Below, piece by piece: positions 47,401 to 60,118 of a stretch of 64,000 nucleotides of DNA. The DNA is taken from positions 31,100,431-31,164,430 of the forward strand of contig CM036247.1 in the NCBI GenBank assembly GCA_020698575.1. The letters are read 5' to 3'. Source of the DNA: Bostrychus sinensis. Its lineage: Eukaryota > Chordata > Actinopteri > Gobiiformes > Eleotridae. The first letter of the stretch is position 1; every line of letters begins with the position of its first letter. Position numbers and translations under genes: made by a program. Under the pieces are notes generated by a model. It searched no databases. It was not told the origin of the DNA and saw only the letters and a list, made by a program, of their open reading frames with translations.

Positions 47401-50400
47401 ACCAATAGTCAGAAATTTTTTGATAATTTTGGTTAATATTTTTGATTAGTGATACTGCAGATCATATTAAAATGCATCTACAACTTGGAGGAACATGGAG
47501 GTATATAATATATATATTACTTTTTTTTTTACTTTTTTTGAACTGACAAAAAATCTGTTAAAAAATCATTTCAGTATATATGATCAGTTCATAAAGCATA
47601 TGTATGCTTTTTGAAATGAGCATACACATACATGCAAAAGCTTTTGTATAAACTAAGCAAATACAGTCAACTTCCTGGAACTTAGCAAACCTAATGCACT
47701 ATCAAAGCAGTGGCTGTTTATTAGTTGTCTAGTCACTGTCTCAATGAAGTTGTTCTGGTTGCTAACTGTAGGCATAGCTTTTATACAGGGTATATATTAA
47801 GGTAAATTGTCCACACTATCGCGGAATAAACTGCACCTCATTCGAACCATGCCCTCTATAGTAATGGCTGGCCATAGTAGTGGTATCTCAGAGTAAAAAG
47901 ATGCCTGTTAAAACCAAATTGCAAACTAAACATAGCTGGCTAGCAATAAGGCAGTCCAAGCTAACACTATTGAAATAAGTAAGTAATAAGAGGCTCTGAA
48001 GAAGGCTTACATTTGCATATATACATATACATTTTTAACTGTTGCACTAAAAACTAGTGTTTTATGTATGCCATTATATTCAAAACTGTAAATATTATTA
48101 TTCATTGATTTATCAATCTTCCTTTTGTACCACCAATGACTCAATCCAAAATCAAGTCAAGTTGTCACAAAGAAAGCTGCATGAAGAGTCAGCCATAAAC
48201 GGCTGAGCACAAAATTGAGAATGCAGTGCCTCTACACGTTTTGTTTTGGTGTGAAAGGGGATCTCTTATTGCAAGTTTGAATGATGCCAAACAATAAAAT
48301 GCATTAAAATTGTGAAGTTAGTTTTGGATATCATATAATATAACTAGTAGTGCCTGAATTTGAGACTGGATTTTTTTGGGAGTTCTATGGATAAATTTGG
48401 TGTGACCTTTGTTACATAACCTCTTTAAGTGTGAAATCTTTCTTAGTGTTAAAAAAATAAGCATGGATGTTGAACATGATGACTCATCAAGCATTCAAGC
48501 AGCATTAAACCCTTCTTAAATATTCTTAAGTCACTCCACAGTTTTTGCTCTTGATTTTGACTCATCCACTTTGAGTTTTGCCTTCACATTGGCATCTCTT
48601 GCAGTCATCTTGCTGTTTAGCACAGCAGCTGATTCACAAGATGGCATGGAATATCTGTGATAGTTCATGGAAAATGTCTGGGGAAGTTTAGTTTTTTTTG
48701 TCTGACCGTTGCGTGGGTGGACAGGGAATCTTCCACTAATTTAACCGAGATATTCCAACATATTTGTGGTGAATAGTTTCAACAACAAAACATCCTTATC
48801 AAAAAGCAGTGTGAGAAGAGTGAAGTGAAACAGCATGTGCTAAGTTGTTATCAAAAGAGCTGGATCTTGGGTCAGTCAAGGCAGTTACCTATCTTCTGTG
48901 GAAGTTGTTCATTCTTGCATGTACTGTGCCAAAAACGACTATTGCTTTTTGGATTATTTCTGGATTTATCAATGCAAGGTATGTCTTTACAACAAAACAT
49001 GATCTTGTTATTAAATGGGTATACTTTATAAGTGGTGGGCCAAGGGGCTCTATTGTGCATTTGATAGATCCCTATCGAAGGAGGACTCAGTTTTTTTCTA
49101 ACAACAACTACAGTTTTCAAGGAATCAAAAAAAAATTTGTTACCTGTTGTACTTCTGCATATTTTCCGTAGCACTTTTCCAAGGCGAAGACAGTGGGCAC
49201 CTATCTGTTATAAACCAATTACACGCTCAGAAACTACCTGCGTAGCACCGGCACTAAACCCCGCCCACCTGCACTCCTGTGACAGAAGATGAGTGGCTGT
49301 CACTAACCCTGTGGTTTAGTTATAAAGTCAGCAGTAAAGCCTAAGACCTTTTGATTTCATTTATTTTTAGCAAAATGTATCATCTAATTGTAATTTCAGA
49401 GCTATTCAATAAACTGATAGCCATATGCTTTTGTGAGCTTTACACTTAACAAAGAACATATTCTGTCTGTCGTATATGAATGAATGAAAAATGGTGTATA
49501 ACTTCATCCAGTAAATGGTGAGAATTTCTCTTGATTAAACTCGTAATCTATCTTGACACTTCGGATGCAAACACACAGCCTAAATGAGTGTAGTAGAGGT
49601 ATACACTGCTCCTGTTTAACTTCTGTTTCTGTAAAGGAAGATGGAGATTATGACAAATTCTGGTATTAAACGGTCTATACTGTATCATAAAGCTATTAGA
49701 GCGTTGATAGTTATAACTTTTATGATCGCACATCAAGTAAGGTGGCTCTTTATTTAGAAATTCAAAAAAAGCTATTCAACTGTTAGTATCCCGGTGGACT
49801 GCTCTGTTGCTAAAGACATAAGCTTAATGACTTATATTTCATTACAGTCCTGTGGCAGCGACGTGTGAAGCAAAATTATTTAGGCACGCAATTGCGAGAG
49901 GAAAAAAAGGTGATTAGAAAGAAGAATATCATACTATAATACTTCCATGGAGATAGAGAGTTGTCCCTGTAGTTACGTGATCCTGCTTTTGCTTCTGTCA
50001 GCCGAACAGCTGGGTTAGGGCCCATCATTTGATTGGTCAGTCAATAAAATCTGAGCGTACTATTGGTTCATGAAGTGTAATCGGCCGCGGCTTTTGCCTG
50101 ATAAAATAATGAGCTAAATGTATTGCGTTTGTAAAAATGAGAAGGATTTTCAAGTGGCGACAATCATAAACTGAGGATAATATACACTTTCTATATGTGA
50201 AATTCTGTGTCCTCCCTTGATGGAGAGCTATATTTTCGATAACAAAAGCAGATAGATGGCCTCGGCCCACCGCCTAATATTGATGCCATAGGGAAATTTG
50301 TTCTCTGCATTTGACCCAATCTTCTCTGCCACTGGGGCAACCTGTCAGGAGCAGTGCAGCGCCCAGGGACCCCTCTCCAGATCTAGAGCACAGGATCATG

Positions 50401-53400
50401 GCCAGGAGTAATTAGTTGGAGGATTAGCTTACTGTGCATGTTTTAAATCGAACTGAAATGTCTGGATGTATTAAAATATGCTCTCGTGAGTGTGTGCTGT
50501 TTTTGAGCCCGTTCACACTTTTTGGCTGAGGTTTTGCTTTAAAGTGGCATAAATTTTCTAAGCTCAACAGATTAAGTTGAAAGGGTCCAAAATGATTAGG
50601 AAACAAAATTAGATTTGTGAAATTCTTAGAAGTTAATATAATCAAGGCAATCTTTTAAATGTCAAATGTTTACTTGTTTAACAGCATTTTAGTCAAATGG
50701 GACTAACTGCATTGTCAGTAGCTTACTGATGTAGAGCTATGTCTAAATTTTGCAAAAGGCATGCCCTTACCTTTTGTAGTCATATTAGTTATTAGATTTT
50801 ATGCATTTTCTTTCAATTAATTTCTTATCATGTCTGCGTTCCAAAGAAAGGTGCTGAAAGTAAAAAAAAACATTAATACATTTTTTATGGAGGAATTAAC
50901 ATTAGCCACCAAAGATTGTCAGCTGAAAACCAATAAACCACATGAAATATCAGAGCCTGTTTGGAAAGCATTACCGAATGTATCAGCGTTTTATTTAATG
51001 TGGCAGTTTGCATCTATAATTAGCATATAAGCTAACGGCTACTTAGTTTACATTTCTTCAGTTTAATTGTACGCTGGAGAGGTTCGTAGTTACAGAAATA
51101 TGGTGGACCACAATAGTTTGTTGTCATTACTGATCCTAAGTAGCGAGAAGTGATTAGAACTTAAGATAAACATTTCTTTAACCCTAACTGAACTTGTCAC
51201 CACACTTTCTAATCCACATGTTTTGAAGATGGAAAAGTGGAACTAAATCCTTACCTAACAAGTGTGTAGACAGGCTACTGCCATAAGCTCCTTTTCACCA
51301 GTAAACACATGTCAGAGCTGAAAGAGTCAAATGATAATTTCAGATTTTAGAAGTCACGGTGCCTGCATCCACATGGTAAATATACTGTAGTCATTTGACT
51401 ACAGTATATTTACCAAGGTGTTTTTGACCTGTTTGCAAGCAAAAGGCCCTCTATTTAAAATATTATCTGTATTAAATAGGCTGATCATTTTTGAGCTATT
51501 ATCCCTGGCCTCAAGGCTAATTTTGAAGTCCTCTAAAGGGTTACTGTTCTTTGTACAAATGCTTTTTTTTGCTCTAAAAAAAGCAACAAAGCCATAGCTC
51601 AAATTACACACAGATTTTTATTCAGCACTGATAAATTATAAATACTTTCAATTTACGTGATGACTTTCAGTTCATCTGTTATGCAAGCATTGCCATTCGA
51701 AACTGTTTTATTCTTTTACTGTCTTGTTATTTCTCGAGCTGAATAAGCTGAATAACCAATCATTATTCTAATTTCTCTTTATCGGGGTGGAGCAATTGGA
51801 TAATGAAGTTCATTGTAGTGCTCTCAGTAATTAATTTCTCTGCTCTGCATGTAGACTGAGACGAGTCATTTGACCAGAAATCAGACTATACGCTGCATGT
51901 AAACGTAGTGTATGTGTTTGGTTGTGCCACAAAGGGCATCTGTTGTAAAAGTCTGCCTTATTATGCTAATAAATAATTCACTGTGGCAACCTCTGTTTGA
52001 AAAGGGAGCAGCTGAAAGAGTCTACAGTATGGCATTTACATAAGAGTGGTCTCCTACTCCACATCAATCAAAAATATGTCAATAAGTCGAGCAATCTTGT
52101 GCTATAATTGTGTAATATGATGTGATATGACAGCCAGACAACTGTAACTGATTACACTCTTAATGAGCAAAATAATTGGTCATAAGTCAGTTTTATTCTA
52201 AGGACTTCCATCTTAATTTCATGTAGTGGCTTCTCAAATCTGTCCAATCTTCAAAGTAACCATATTACTATACTTTTTATTGTACTTTTTATTTATTCAA
52301 AACTTAGCCATTCTGCTGGGGACAGTTTGTTTTCTAGTGTCTAGAGATAACCTAACCCTTAAAGCAGGTCAGAGCGTATCAGGACTGAGTCTTGGAAGGC
52401 AGTGAGGTCAGGGCCAGTCTAGGTCAACAGCTTGGTAGATTCTAGACAATGCTGACTCCTGTTTATCTATGACAGGGATAATCCAATTGTGTTCCAATGA
52501 TTCAAGGAACAATGCAGTGATTTAAGACCATTCCTTAGCTTAACTTACAGACACTCAAGGAAAGTTAGAGTGAAAGTACCACATTTGAAAACAGCTAAGA
52601 CATTTGGAAATATAGGATTGGGTTCTTACACAATATGTAGACTGCACTCCAAATGTGCTAAGGAAATAAAAAATAGGCCCATTGCATGTCAAAATAAGGT
52701 GTGACCAGAGCAAGTTTAGATGGTGTAAAGGTGACTCAAACTAAAATATGTTGACATATTTCTTTAATCAGTTAGCATAGGACCTTCAGCTCCTTTCTAA
52801 AGTCACTTGTTGTATTGCTATTTTAGTAACAATATGTTCAAACTCTAGATGTGTTTTTTCTGTTCTCACCTGCAATACCAACTTAGATTTTGTTTTCTCT
52901 TTTTTTTTTTCAACAGCAGCTTGCTTTTACACATTACCGTTACTTACTGGATATTGTCCTTCTCAAAGCTCTTTTTTTTTTAAAACTAAACCACAACTTG
53001 TTTGGACCAATGGTGTAGCAGTTCTACAATTATGGGCATGTTTGTGGTGTTTCTGCGGTTGGATGGTATTCATCTGAAATCAGGTTATTAATCACATCAT
53101 GCTTCTTCAGTGTTGCCAACAATGACATGTGTCACTGATGATTACAAGAGTGGGGAACTTTTTTTTTCAAGTTCTTCTTTCCTGTTAGAAGGCCATTTTA
53201 GAAACAGGAAAACATTTTGAAAAATTTGTAGTATCAAAATCCCACTGACAATTTTACATGGACTGTCCATTTGACTTGGTTTTTGCAGTTCATGACACAG
53301 ACACTTTAGTGTTACCATTACTGGCACAATGTGTAAGGTTTTGATTGATAAGATGATAGCTTTGGGGCATGCTGTTTATTTGTGTGGCCTTGACATCTCT

Positions 53401-53894
53401 TTTGGCCGTTGTGAATCATAGTAAAGACTACATTATGACTAGTTTCTATTCCCAGAACTGTGACTGTTAAGTGATGAGGTCAAGGTTAGAAAAACATAAA
53501 AATGCCCTTTGAACATGTAAAACACATACCTCAATGCTATAAGTGCCATTTAAATTCCATTTGTTAGCAGTTTCACAAAGGAAAAATAGCAATATACATC
53601 ATAGCAGACTAGATAATTCAATTTTATTTATATTATATAGCCCAATCGCAAACAAGATAACATAAACACACTAATGATTTATGGATGGCCTATATATCTT
53701 TAAGTAGGTTAGATTTTGACATTTCCTGGTGCATGTGTTCAAGAAATGTCCTTGTTTTTGTTCAGGATTCGAGGCAAAAGTTCCGCTCAGTGCTGGTGGA
53801 AGCCACAGTGAAGCTGGACGAGCTGGTGAAGAAGATCGGGAAGGCTGTGGAGGAGTCGAAGCCGTACTGGGAGGCCCGTCGGCTCGCTAGACAG
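44428..53894 (+). CDS. sh3bp5: SH3 domain-binding protein 5 (SH3BP5/SAB), exons 1-3, incomplete
   Basis: SH3BP5 is a guanine-nucleotide exchange factor for RAB11 and an outer-mitochondrial-membrane JNK-binding protein (SAB). Its structure is a long antiparallel coiled coil. Exons are 44428-44505 (26 codons, acidic, ending EEVDPRIQ), 45550-45612 (GELEKLNQSTDDINRCETEL) and 53766-53894 (SRQKFRSVLVEATVKLDELV, KKIGKAVEESKPYWEARRLA). All three are phase 0 with good splice sites. The match to human SH3BP5 is almost residue for residue after the variable N-terminus, which is shorter and different here. Only about 90 residues of the family's roughly 450 are present, and no later exon is found before 64000. 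Introns 2 and 3 are about 8.2 kb and at least 10 kb. Confidence 0.95.
46135..46500. repeat. GGAGGCTGA-rich tract and tRNA-SINE-like end
   Basis: It lies in SH3BP5 intron 2. Positions 46175-46290 are an imperfect GGAGAGGCTGA/GATGGTTC tandem. Near 46470-46500 GAAGGTTGGGGGTTCAAACTCC resembles a Pol III B-box of a SINE. The 116-codon minus ORF across it is low complexity. Confidence 0.5.
46501..50284. other. SH3BP5 intron 2, middle part
   Basis: No gene supported. A 180-codon ORF near 46439-46981 and a 108-codon one at 48845-49171 have no family features and overlap equally long frames in other phases. Confidence 0.45.
50285..50410 (+). repeat. Dispersed repeat fragment
   Basis: It contains GGGAAATTTGTTCTCTGCATTTGACCCAATC and GCGCCCAGGGACCCCTCTCC, a common fish interspersed repeat. 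Confidence 0.65.
51374..51415. repeat. Perfect 20-bp palindrome arms, 2-bp spacer
   Basis: The left arm 51374-51393 (TGGTAAATATACTGTAGTCA) and right arm 51396-51415 are perfectly complementary around TT. It is inside SH3BP5 intron 2 and no surrounding transposon could be recognised. Confidence 0.9.
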
Positions 53895-54189
53895 GTAAGG
53901 CCACAGCGCTAACCTCAGCCAAAACTAAAGATGAAGTAGCCAGTACTAACAAGTTTGTACAAGTTTTTGCTTTAAATGTAATTAGATCATATCCATGGGA
54001 AATTTGACAATAGACTATATATAACATTTGTTGCACATATTCATCATGTCAAGACAAAAATAAACATTTAGCTTTTTCCTGTATAATTTTGTTGGTGTTT
54101 TGCATTTAGTGTCCCATGGTTACCTGTGCCTGAGGTTATGTTTTTACTGGCGGTTTTTTGTTTATTGCTTTGTTGTTTATTTTATTGGG

Positions 54190-54310
54190 ATTTTTTGCCT
54201 TTTATTGGATAACAACAGTAGACAGAGGAATGATATGGATCCAGGAATTGAACCCGTGGCACTCTGGTACGTGGTAAGCGCTCTACCAGGTGCGCCGATG
54301 TTCAGATAAC
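54190..54310 (-). repeat. tRNA-derived SINE fragment
   Basis: In the minus direction GGTAGAGCGCTTACCACGTACC and GGGTTCAATTCCTGG give Pol III A- and B-box-like pieces. The tRNA-like fold is not complete, so this is a SINE head. Confidence 0.6.
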
Positions 54311-54872
54311 TCAGATATTGGTCAAATGGTCAAATGTTGATGATATTCTCAGGAAAGGCTTATAATGTTTTTGGATCCAGGATACCAGTTGGATTCAGGA
54401 CTTTTTTTTTTTTATGTTTTAGTACCATTGCGAGATGGAGACCAGTTTTGGGGAGCGTTGGCCTCAAATGTTTTTTTTTTTTTGTTTTTTTTTTTCCATG
54501 TTTTGATGTTTTGTTTTGTGATTTTGATTTAGTTGCTGTGACTTTTTCACATCCACCTATGTTAAAATCATCTGACACGGTTTCTTATGATGTCTCAGAG
54601 CTTTCCTGTTACATTACAGGTGTTAAACCTGCATAACTATTTCAGACCGTTCTCAGTTCCTTCTTTGTGCTGGTGTGTAAATAAAAGAGGAAGCAGCCAC
54701 CTGCGTGTCTCGATAAGGCCCTGCAGCTGCCAGTGCTCGGTCTCTATGGCGGCCATTGTGGGATTCTTGGCACCTTCTTGTAGGACATGGTTTGTTTAAT
54801 AATGTTGTTTGCAGAATGCTTTGTACAAGTGAATTTATAGTTGTAAATAAGTCTTACTTTGAGGTTACTGTG

Positions 54873-54873
<1 letters not shown>

Positions 54874-54903
<30 letters not shown>
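54874..54903 (+). repeat. (TG)n microsatellite
   Basis: Uninterrupted TG dinucleotides of about 15 units in SH3BP5 intron 3. Confidence 0.9.
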
Positions 54904-54904
<1 letters not shown>

Positions 54905-55461
54905 CTTCCCTTTTCAGATAATGTCCCATTTTAATCCTGTCAAACTAAGATTACATAGCACACTGCAACATTTCCCTTCATATATCACACAAAAAGAATA
55001 GTTTTGGTTGAGAGAATGTTTGTTTTGTGTTGTTGATACTGTAAACCAATTCAAGTTAATACAACTCAAAAACATTTCAACTAATAACAAATAATTATAA
55101 AATTATAATTTTTCATAAAAAATATGAATTATTAATTAATAATACATTTGTAATGAATAATTATTAATTTTATTATATTTCATTTAATTTGAAAGAAAAT
55201 TGTGCAGTGAGTGGTCACAGGGGGCCAGTGTATATTTTGAGCCAGACCCAAGATGGGCGTTTAAATTAATCTGCAAATCACTATGCACACATGCTGTAGT
55301 GACCTCACAACAGAAAGCCAAAAGGAAAAAAGATATATTTTCTAACTAAAAACTATGAAATTTAGCAAACATTTCTAACTGGTTTGCTTTTATAAAAATA
55401 CATATGTTTAAGTATGGTTGTTATGGTTGTGTGAAGCGTTTATGTGCAGGGTGGGATGGGT

Positions 55462-55740
55462 CGTTTATGATGGAGACTGCTCTGCTCCTGCATCAATGAT
55501 GTACATATCCTGCTGCTTTTGGTTATTAATGAACTCTGTCAGCCTCAGAGCAGTTACCATACCACACAGTGATGGAAGTATACTGTCCACTACACACCTC
55601 ATCTGAGAGCCAGCCCACTTCAGCCTCCTCAGAAAGTACAAGTGTCTGTGGGTCTTTTTGATGATGCTGGTTGTGGTGGGTATCCATGAAGTGTCTGTCC
55701 TGTGGTGTGAGTAATTTACCCACATTAGAACCATGTGTTT
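55462..55740 (-). mobile_element. LINE reverse-transcriptase C-terminal fragment
   Basis: On the minus strand one frame reads SIIKKTHRHLYFLRRLKWAG and a neighbouring frame ITVWYGNCSEAD, the typical C-terminal words of fish L2/Rex-type LINEs. The frame shifts between them. No other part of the element is seen. Confidence 0.75.
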
Positions 55741-56632
55741 TTTTGCGCCAAGGGAACTGAGAAAAGGGAAACTCTTTAGTTCCTTTTACCTTTGCAAACA
55801 CCAGCATCAAGCTCAAATTATACCTGTTAAACTTCCTTTTTACATGGTCTGTGTGTACAGCAAAAGGGAAATTCTGCTTACTAATTTCAACCATATCTAT
55901 TGTAGTTTAACACTTTACAAAGCTGAGTGGGCCATGTTTAGTGAACTACCCTTGGGCCCACTACATTCAAATCTGTCTGCTAACTGTTCTACCTAGGCAC
56001 GTTTGTAGGGAATGCATTATGTTCCAGGACAATATGCAAATATCCTTGCATTTTTAACTTGTCTAAGCATGCAGAAAGCATTCTGTCAGTCTGTGCCCCA
56101 TCAACATCAACATTTTGCATCTGTCGCTCCATCCATAAATGTCTCTATGTCAGTGATAACCATTAAGCTAGCATTGTTTTTTTTTTGTGCTATGCTAATC
56201 ACACGGCTGTCTTTGTGTCCCTTTGAGCAGTCGAGCTTTATCAGATGTTCGCAGCAGCCTGGATTTAACTGCTGCTCTCAGTAGGAGACGCTTTGATGAA
56301 AGACAGAAATAAATCTTTTTTCTTTTTTTGGAGAGCATCAAGTAACCACCTTCTTATCACCAGCGCCATTGTTATCTTTATTGTCAGCACCCTCCGCATC
56401 AGAAAATCATGTGGCGAGAGCATGGAGAGAGAAACACTCAGCAAATGGTGTCCAAACTCCAAGGCAAGCTATACTACAGTGCCCAAGGCTTTTTTATGTC
56501 CCAAAAGTGTACAGCATGCAACATTGGATCTACTAACATTCTTTGACATATACTTTGCATTTGGGCAGGGCTAAAGGGTACAGGTTTACCCATGGCACAC
56601 TGCAGATAGAGGCTCTCAAAAAGCTTGGAATA

Positions 56633-58092
56633 GTGGTGGAATGTCAACGAAATAAAAGTACTTATTTACTTTACTTAAAGATAATAGAGAGGATTTTTTT
56701 TCAACTGGTGAGAAACCAGCGACTGTCCTTTTTTGAATAATGCGCATGCGTCAGGCTCCCCCGCACTTCACTGTTCCTTTCCAAGGAACTCCTCCACAGC
56801 GACGTGCACGAGCGTTGGAACACGAGTGTTTACAGTCGGCATCAGCAGAAATTAAACCTAGACCAGCATGGTATGTTTGCTCGACCTTTGACCTAGTTCC
56901 CCACACAGACCCAATCACATGCACAGTCCCTAAATGTGAGCAAAAATAGTATATGCTCCTGCTATTGGTAGCATTAGCAAACTGACGATTGCTGCTACAG
57001 TTGAAATGGTTCAACAGATCAAGAAAAAAGGCTTTTTTTTTAACGATAAGATAAACGTACCTGTCCAGCAGAAACTTGGCGACCAATGCATCGTCTGAAG
57101 CCCTTTCTGTTCCTTCAACGCACGCCATCGTTTGAAAGAATCGCCAATAACCACACGAGTTTTATTCTGCTCTTCTACGGTTTTTCTCCTCCTCTGGTAC
57201 ACTTCAAAAACAGTTTTCCTTTTGCGACCACCCGATTCACGGTTTTCGCTCTTCGAATCAGGCTGTCCACGCTACGATGAGGCTTGGCTAACGCCGGACT
57301 ACATAAACGTGTATGCATGCGCAGGCACAAGAACGTGCACGTATCGCCAAAACCAGGAAGTTGGAATGATTGGCAAGTCTGTGGAACAATGGCTACCGTA
57401 CTCATGATGAAAACAATTGGTTTAGGCTTTTCAAGTCCCACAGAGTCCACAGTTTATCAGTATTTTTTTTTCTAATACACCAATTTATAAGCCTAATACA
57501 GGGCAATGATTAAATATTGCAAAAAATTAATTTATAAAGATCCTCCCTAATATCTTTAAGTACAGATTTCAAAGTATCTGTACTTCTTGTTCATTTTACA
57601 AGGAGTACGTTTACTTTTACTACACTACATTTTAGAGCAAGTATCTGTGCTTTTTACATAGCTGAGTTGGTTTGAAGTTAAAAGAATTTTGAGTTTTGGT
57701 TTAAAATCACTAGTTTTTGCCATGCCCTCATTGAAGACACACAGTACTTATAAATATAAAAGATGCAATAAGTATTACTCATCAGATACTTCAAAATAAT
57801 AAAGGCAGGAGACCTCACCGACAGATTCAGTCTCTTCTTCTTGCATCAGTTTGTTAATTTAAGCTGTAATCAGCACAATTCTTCAGCCAAATCCCTCACA
57901 TTGAACAGAGTTGTTGAGTCTGTGCAAAATACTTTTATATTATTACTTGCAAGTACATTTAAAAGTTAGTACGTTTATACCTTTACTTAACTAGAAACCT
58001 TAAAATGATACTTTTACTTTTATTTGAGTATATTTTTGCACATCTGTACTTTTACTTAAGTAAAGAAATGAAGTACTTCCTCCACCACTGTG
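56633..58092 (+). mobile_element. TACTTAAGTA-family MITE split by a later insertion
   Basis: The left part (from AGTGGTGGAATGTC, 56633-56675) and right part (about 57562 to TCCTCCACCACTG at 58089) together correspond to the 32820-33350 element. The intervening segment is listed separately. Confidence 0.78.
56673..57561 (-). mobile_element. DNA transposon with 27-bp inverted ends and transposase-like first exon
   Basis: The left end ACTTAAAGATAATAGAGAGG is mirrored by the right end, whose complement reads ACTTAAAGATATTAGGGAGG. Minus-strand coding lies at 57202-57062: RVVIGDSFKRWRALKEQKGL in one frame, then after a shift DDALVAKFLLDRYV in another, followed by a donor-like GGTACGT. This motif pair recalls the start of ISL2EU/THAP-associated fish transposon proteins. 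That assignment is tentative. It inserted into the MITE at 56633-58092. Confidence 0.55.
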
Positions 58093-58127
58093 TTTGAGAT
58101 ATTGATCAAGTGAGCATAGATGTTCAC

Positions 58128-58245
58128 CAAGATGGTTTATGCAAAGGGCCCAGAATTTCATGCTACACCCCTGCCAGTCCCTAGCTCAAATGGAGAGGGT
58201 TGTATCAGGAAGGGCATCCAGAAGGGAAAAGCCAAAAGGAAAGAT
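58128..58245 (+). repeat. Dispersed repeat fragment
   Basis: The words CTGCCAGTCCCTAGCTCAAATGG and GTTGTATCAGGAAGGGCATCCAG match a frequent fish retroposon. The same words appear in reverse at 63180-63275. Confidence 0.65.
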
Positions 58246-59210
58246 TTATTCAATGAGGATAAGTAGCACAGACCAACCAATGGGAGCTTGTAGTAATACC
58301 TGTTTACTTTCATTTGAACTGCTAAAAAGAGAATAAACATTATGCAATGCCAAAGCCTCAAGGTTTTCAATGGATTTTGCAGTTCCTTGAAGGAAAAAAA
58401 AAACATCAAGCTTTTGTGGAATTTTCCTTCGGTAGCTAATAAAATTGATTACATTTTCAAGTCGGCAGACCTCCCTGGAGGCAGATCAAAAATGGACTCT
58501 GCATCAACAAATCAATCATAAATTTCTCAGAATGATTTTCAGGTTCCTTCCCCTCGCTTCCATGACTCATCGATCTATTAAAGACTCTGTTCTCTCTCAT
58601 CTAGATGATCTCCATAATCTCTTAAATCTATAAAACTTTTCTCAAAACTCAGAGTGGTAATTTGAGTCCTCGGGTGCTCTCACTGTGTGCCTAATGTGCC
58701 CAAGATGTGCTGCTGTTAGCTTGTGAGACTTTGTTAACACAATTAGAGGAGCTCACACCAATCTTGTTGATGCCATTTATCTCATTTGGAAACTAAAAAT
58801 AACCTCAAAGAAAGCACTTTTGAGGCATGGTTGTTGCTATCTTATCTTCACTGTTGACTTCTGCCACAGAGAAAGAGATTACAGGTAATTATGGGCATTA
58901 TAGTCACTTCCAATTTTAGTTTTATTGTTGACTTCTAAAGAACTAAGGCTTGTTTAAGGAAGAAACACAAAAGGCAGACAGTTGGCCTATTGTAACTCGT
59001 GTAACCAATGCTTAGACCAGTCAAATTTAGATACACACATTTTGGGCAATCTCTGACTAAACATGCTGGTTGTTTTTGGTTTCTCATCAAGCTGAAGATG
59101 GTCTTTTGAAGCCTTGTGTCCATATGCTCACTGGAAAGAACAGTTGTGCAGATGGGGATTTTGCGACTTTTCCCCATTCTTCTGCTTTCATCTTCATCTT
59201 TGCATTCGTA

Positions 59211-59518
59211 TTTCACGTTTTATAACTTAAAATGATGTATATGTATGGAAAACATCTTCTTTTGGGGAGCTGTTACTTTGACTTTGCCGAGAATGCTTGG
59301 ATTGGGTGCCTTAAGCCCCCTGCTGGCAGCGGTGGGGAATGGACAGAGCATAAAATGACTAATTAGCAGGGCTATTAGCAACATGAAGCTAACAGAAAAA
59401 TTAGCTTACTGCATGGTTAAAAGCTCAAAAATGTAAAATGTGTAATGCTGTTCTAGCGGTGACCAAGGTTGGTTAAAAAATAGTAAAAAAAAGCATATTA
59501 TAACCCCTTTAAGGAGGC
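59211..59518 (-). mobile_element. Chimeric MITE: family B body with a family A end
   Basis: Positions 59211-59430 match family B in reverse (TTTATAACTTAAAATGATGT, GCTTGGATTGGGTGCC, GCAGCGGTGGGGAATGGACAG, GTTAAAAGCTCAAAAA). After about 59435 the sequence is the family A end: AATGCTGTTCTAGCGGTGAC, then GCATATTATAACCCCTTTAA. Confidence 0.75.
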
Positions 59519-60118
59519 TTGGCACTGGCTTAGTCCTTGTTGTTTACCACATATGCTAAGTTGAAAGCTGCGTGGAAGCGGCCCCCTCTCTGACTGATGA
59601 CTCACGGCTCATTAGCGGACAGAGTCCTGCTACGTATGCTAATGCCCTTTATCCACGCTCTCACAGTAGCAGCTCTCAGTGTTATGTGCTATCTGAACTC
59701 AAGGTCAGAGAGAGTACCTTCCTTCACCCACCAGCTCTGTCTGGTCTGCACCCACTAATGTGTTTGTGATCTGAGTGGGAGAGACATTTGTCAAACAGAC
59801 AGGCAGGCAAATGGAATGATCAGTGGACTTTCTCCACAAGAACACATGTCCAGGAACAGCAAACATCTTCACACGTTTTAAATGTGCAAACAAGGTAAAG
59901 AACTGTAGGTTTCTTGCCAAATAAAAATAATTGCCACCCACAAAAGCCATCAAATGCAGAGTTGTCTACAGACTTCAAGATGCCGATGATGTCAGTGTTT
60001 GTGGTTGGAAAGGTGCATACAGGGACTTTTAAAACTGCATTTAGATTCAGATTTGACAAAAAAAGCCTTCTCTGGCTATTGTGTGCAACAAGTACAAGGC
60101 AATGAAATGCTATTGGCT

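Noticed and set aside
48845..49171. 108-aa ORF with hydrophobic stretch
   Set aside because: Overlaps equal-length ORFs in another frame and on the other strand, and lies in a large intron without splice support.
51700..51960. Possible conserved noncoding element (homeobox-like TAATTA motifs)
   Set aside because: TAATTA-type words are expected in AT-rich intron. Without a cross-species alignment nothing supports function.
54250..54310. tRNA gene on the minus strand
   Set aside because: A- and B-box words occur but the arms do not pair into a full cloverleaf, and the context is SINE-like.
57086..57407. CpG-richer segment as a promoter of a host gene
   Set aside because: It is inside the inserted DNA transposon, so the CpGs belong to the element.
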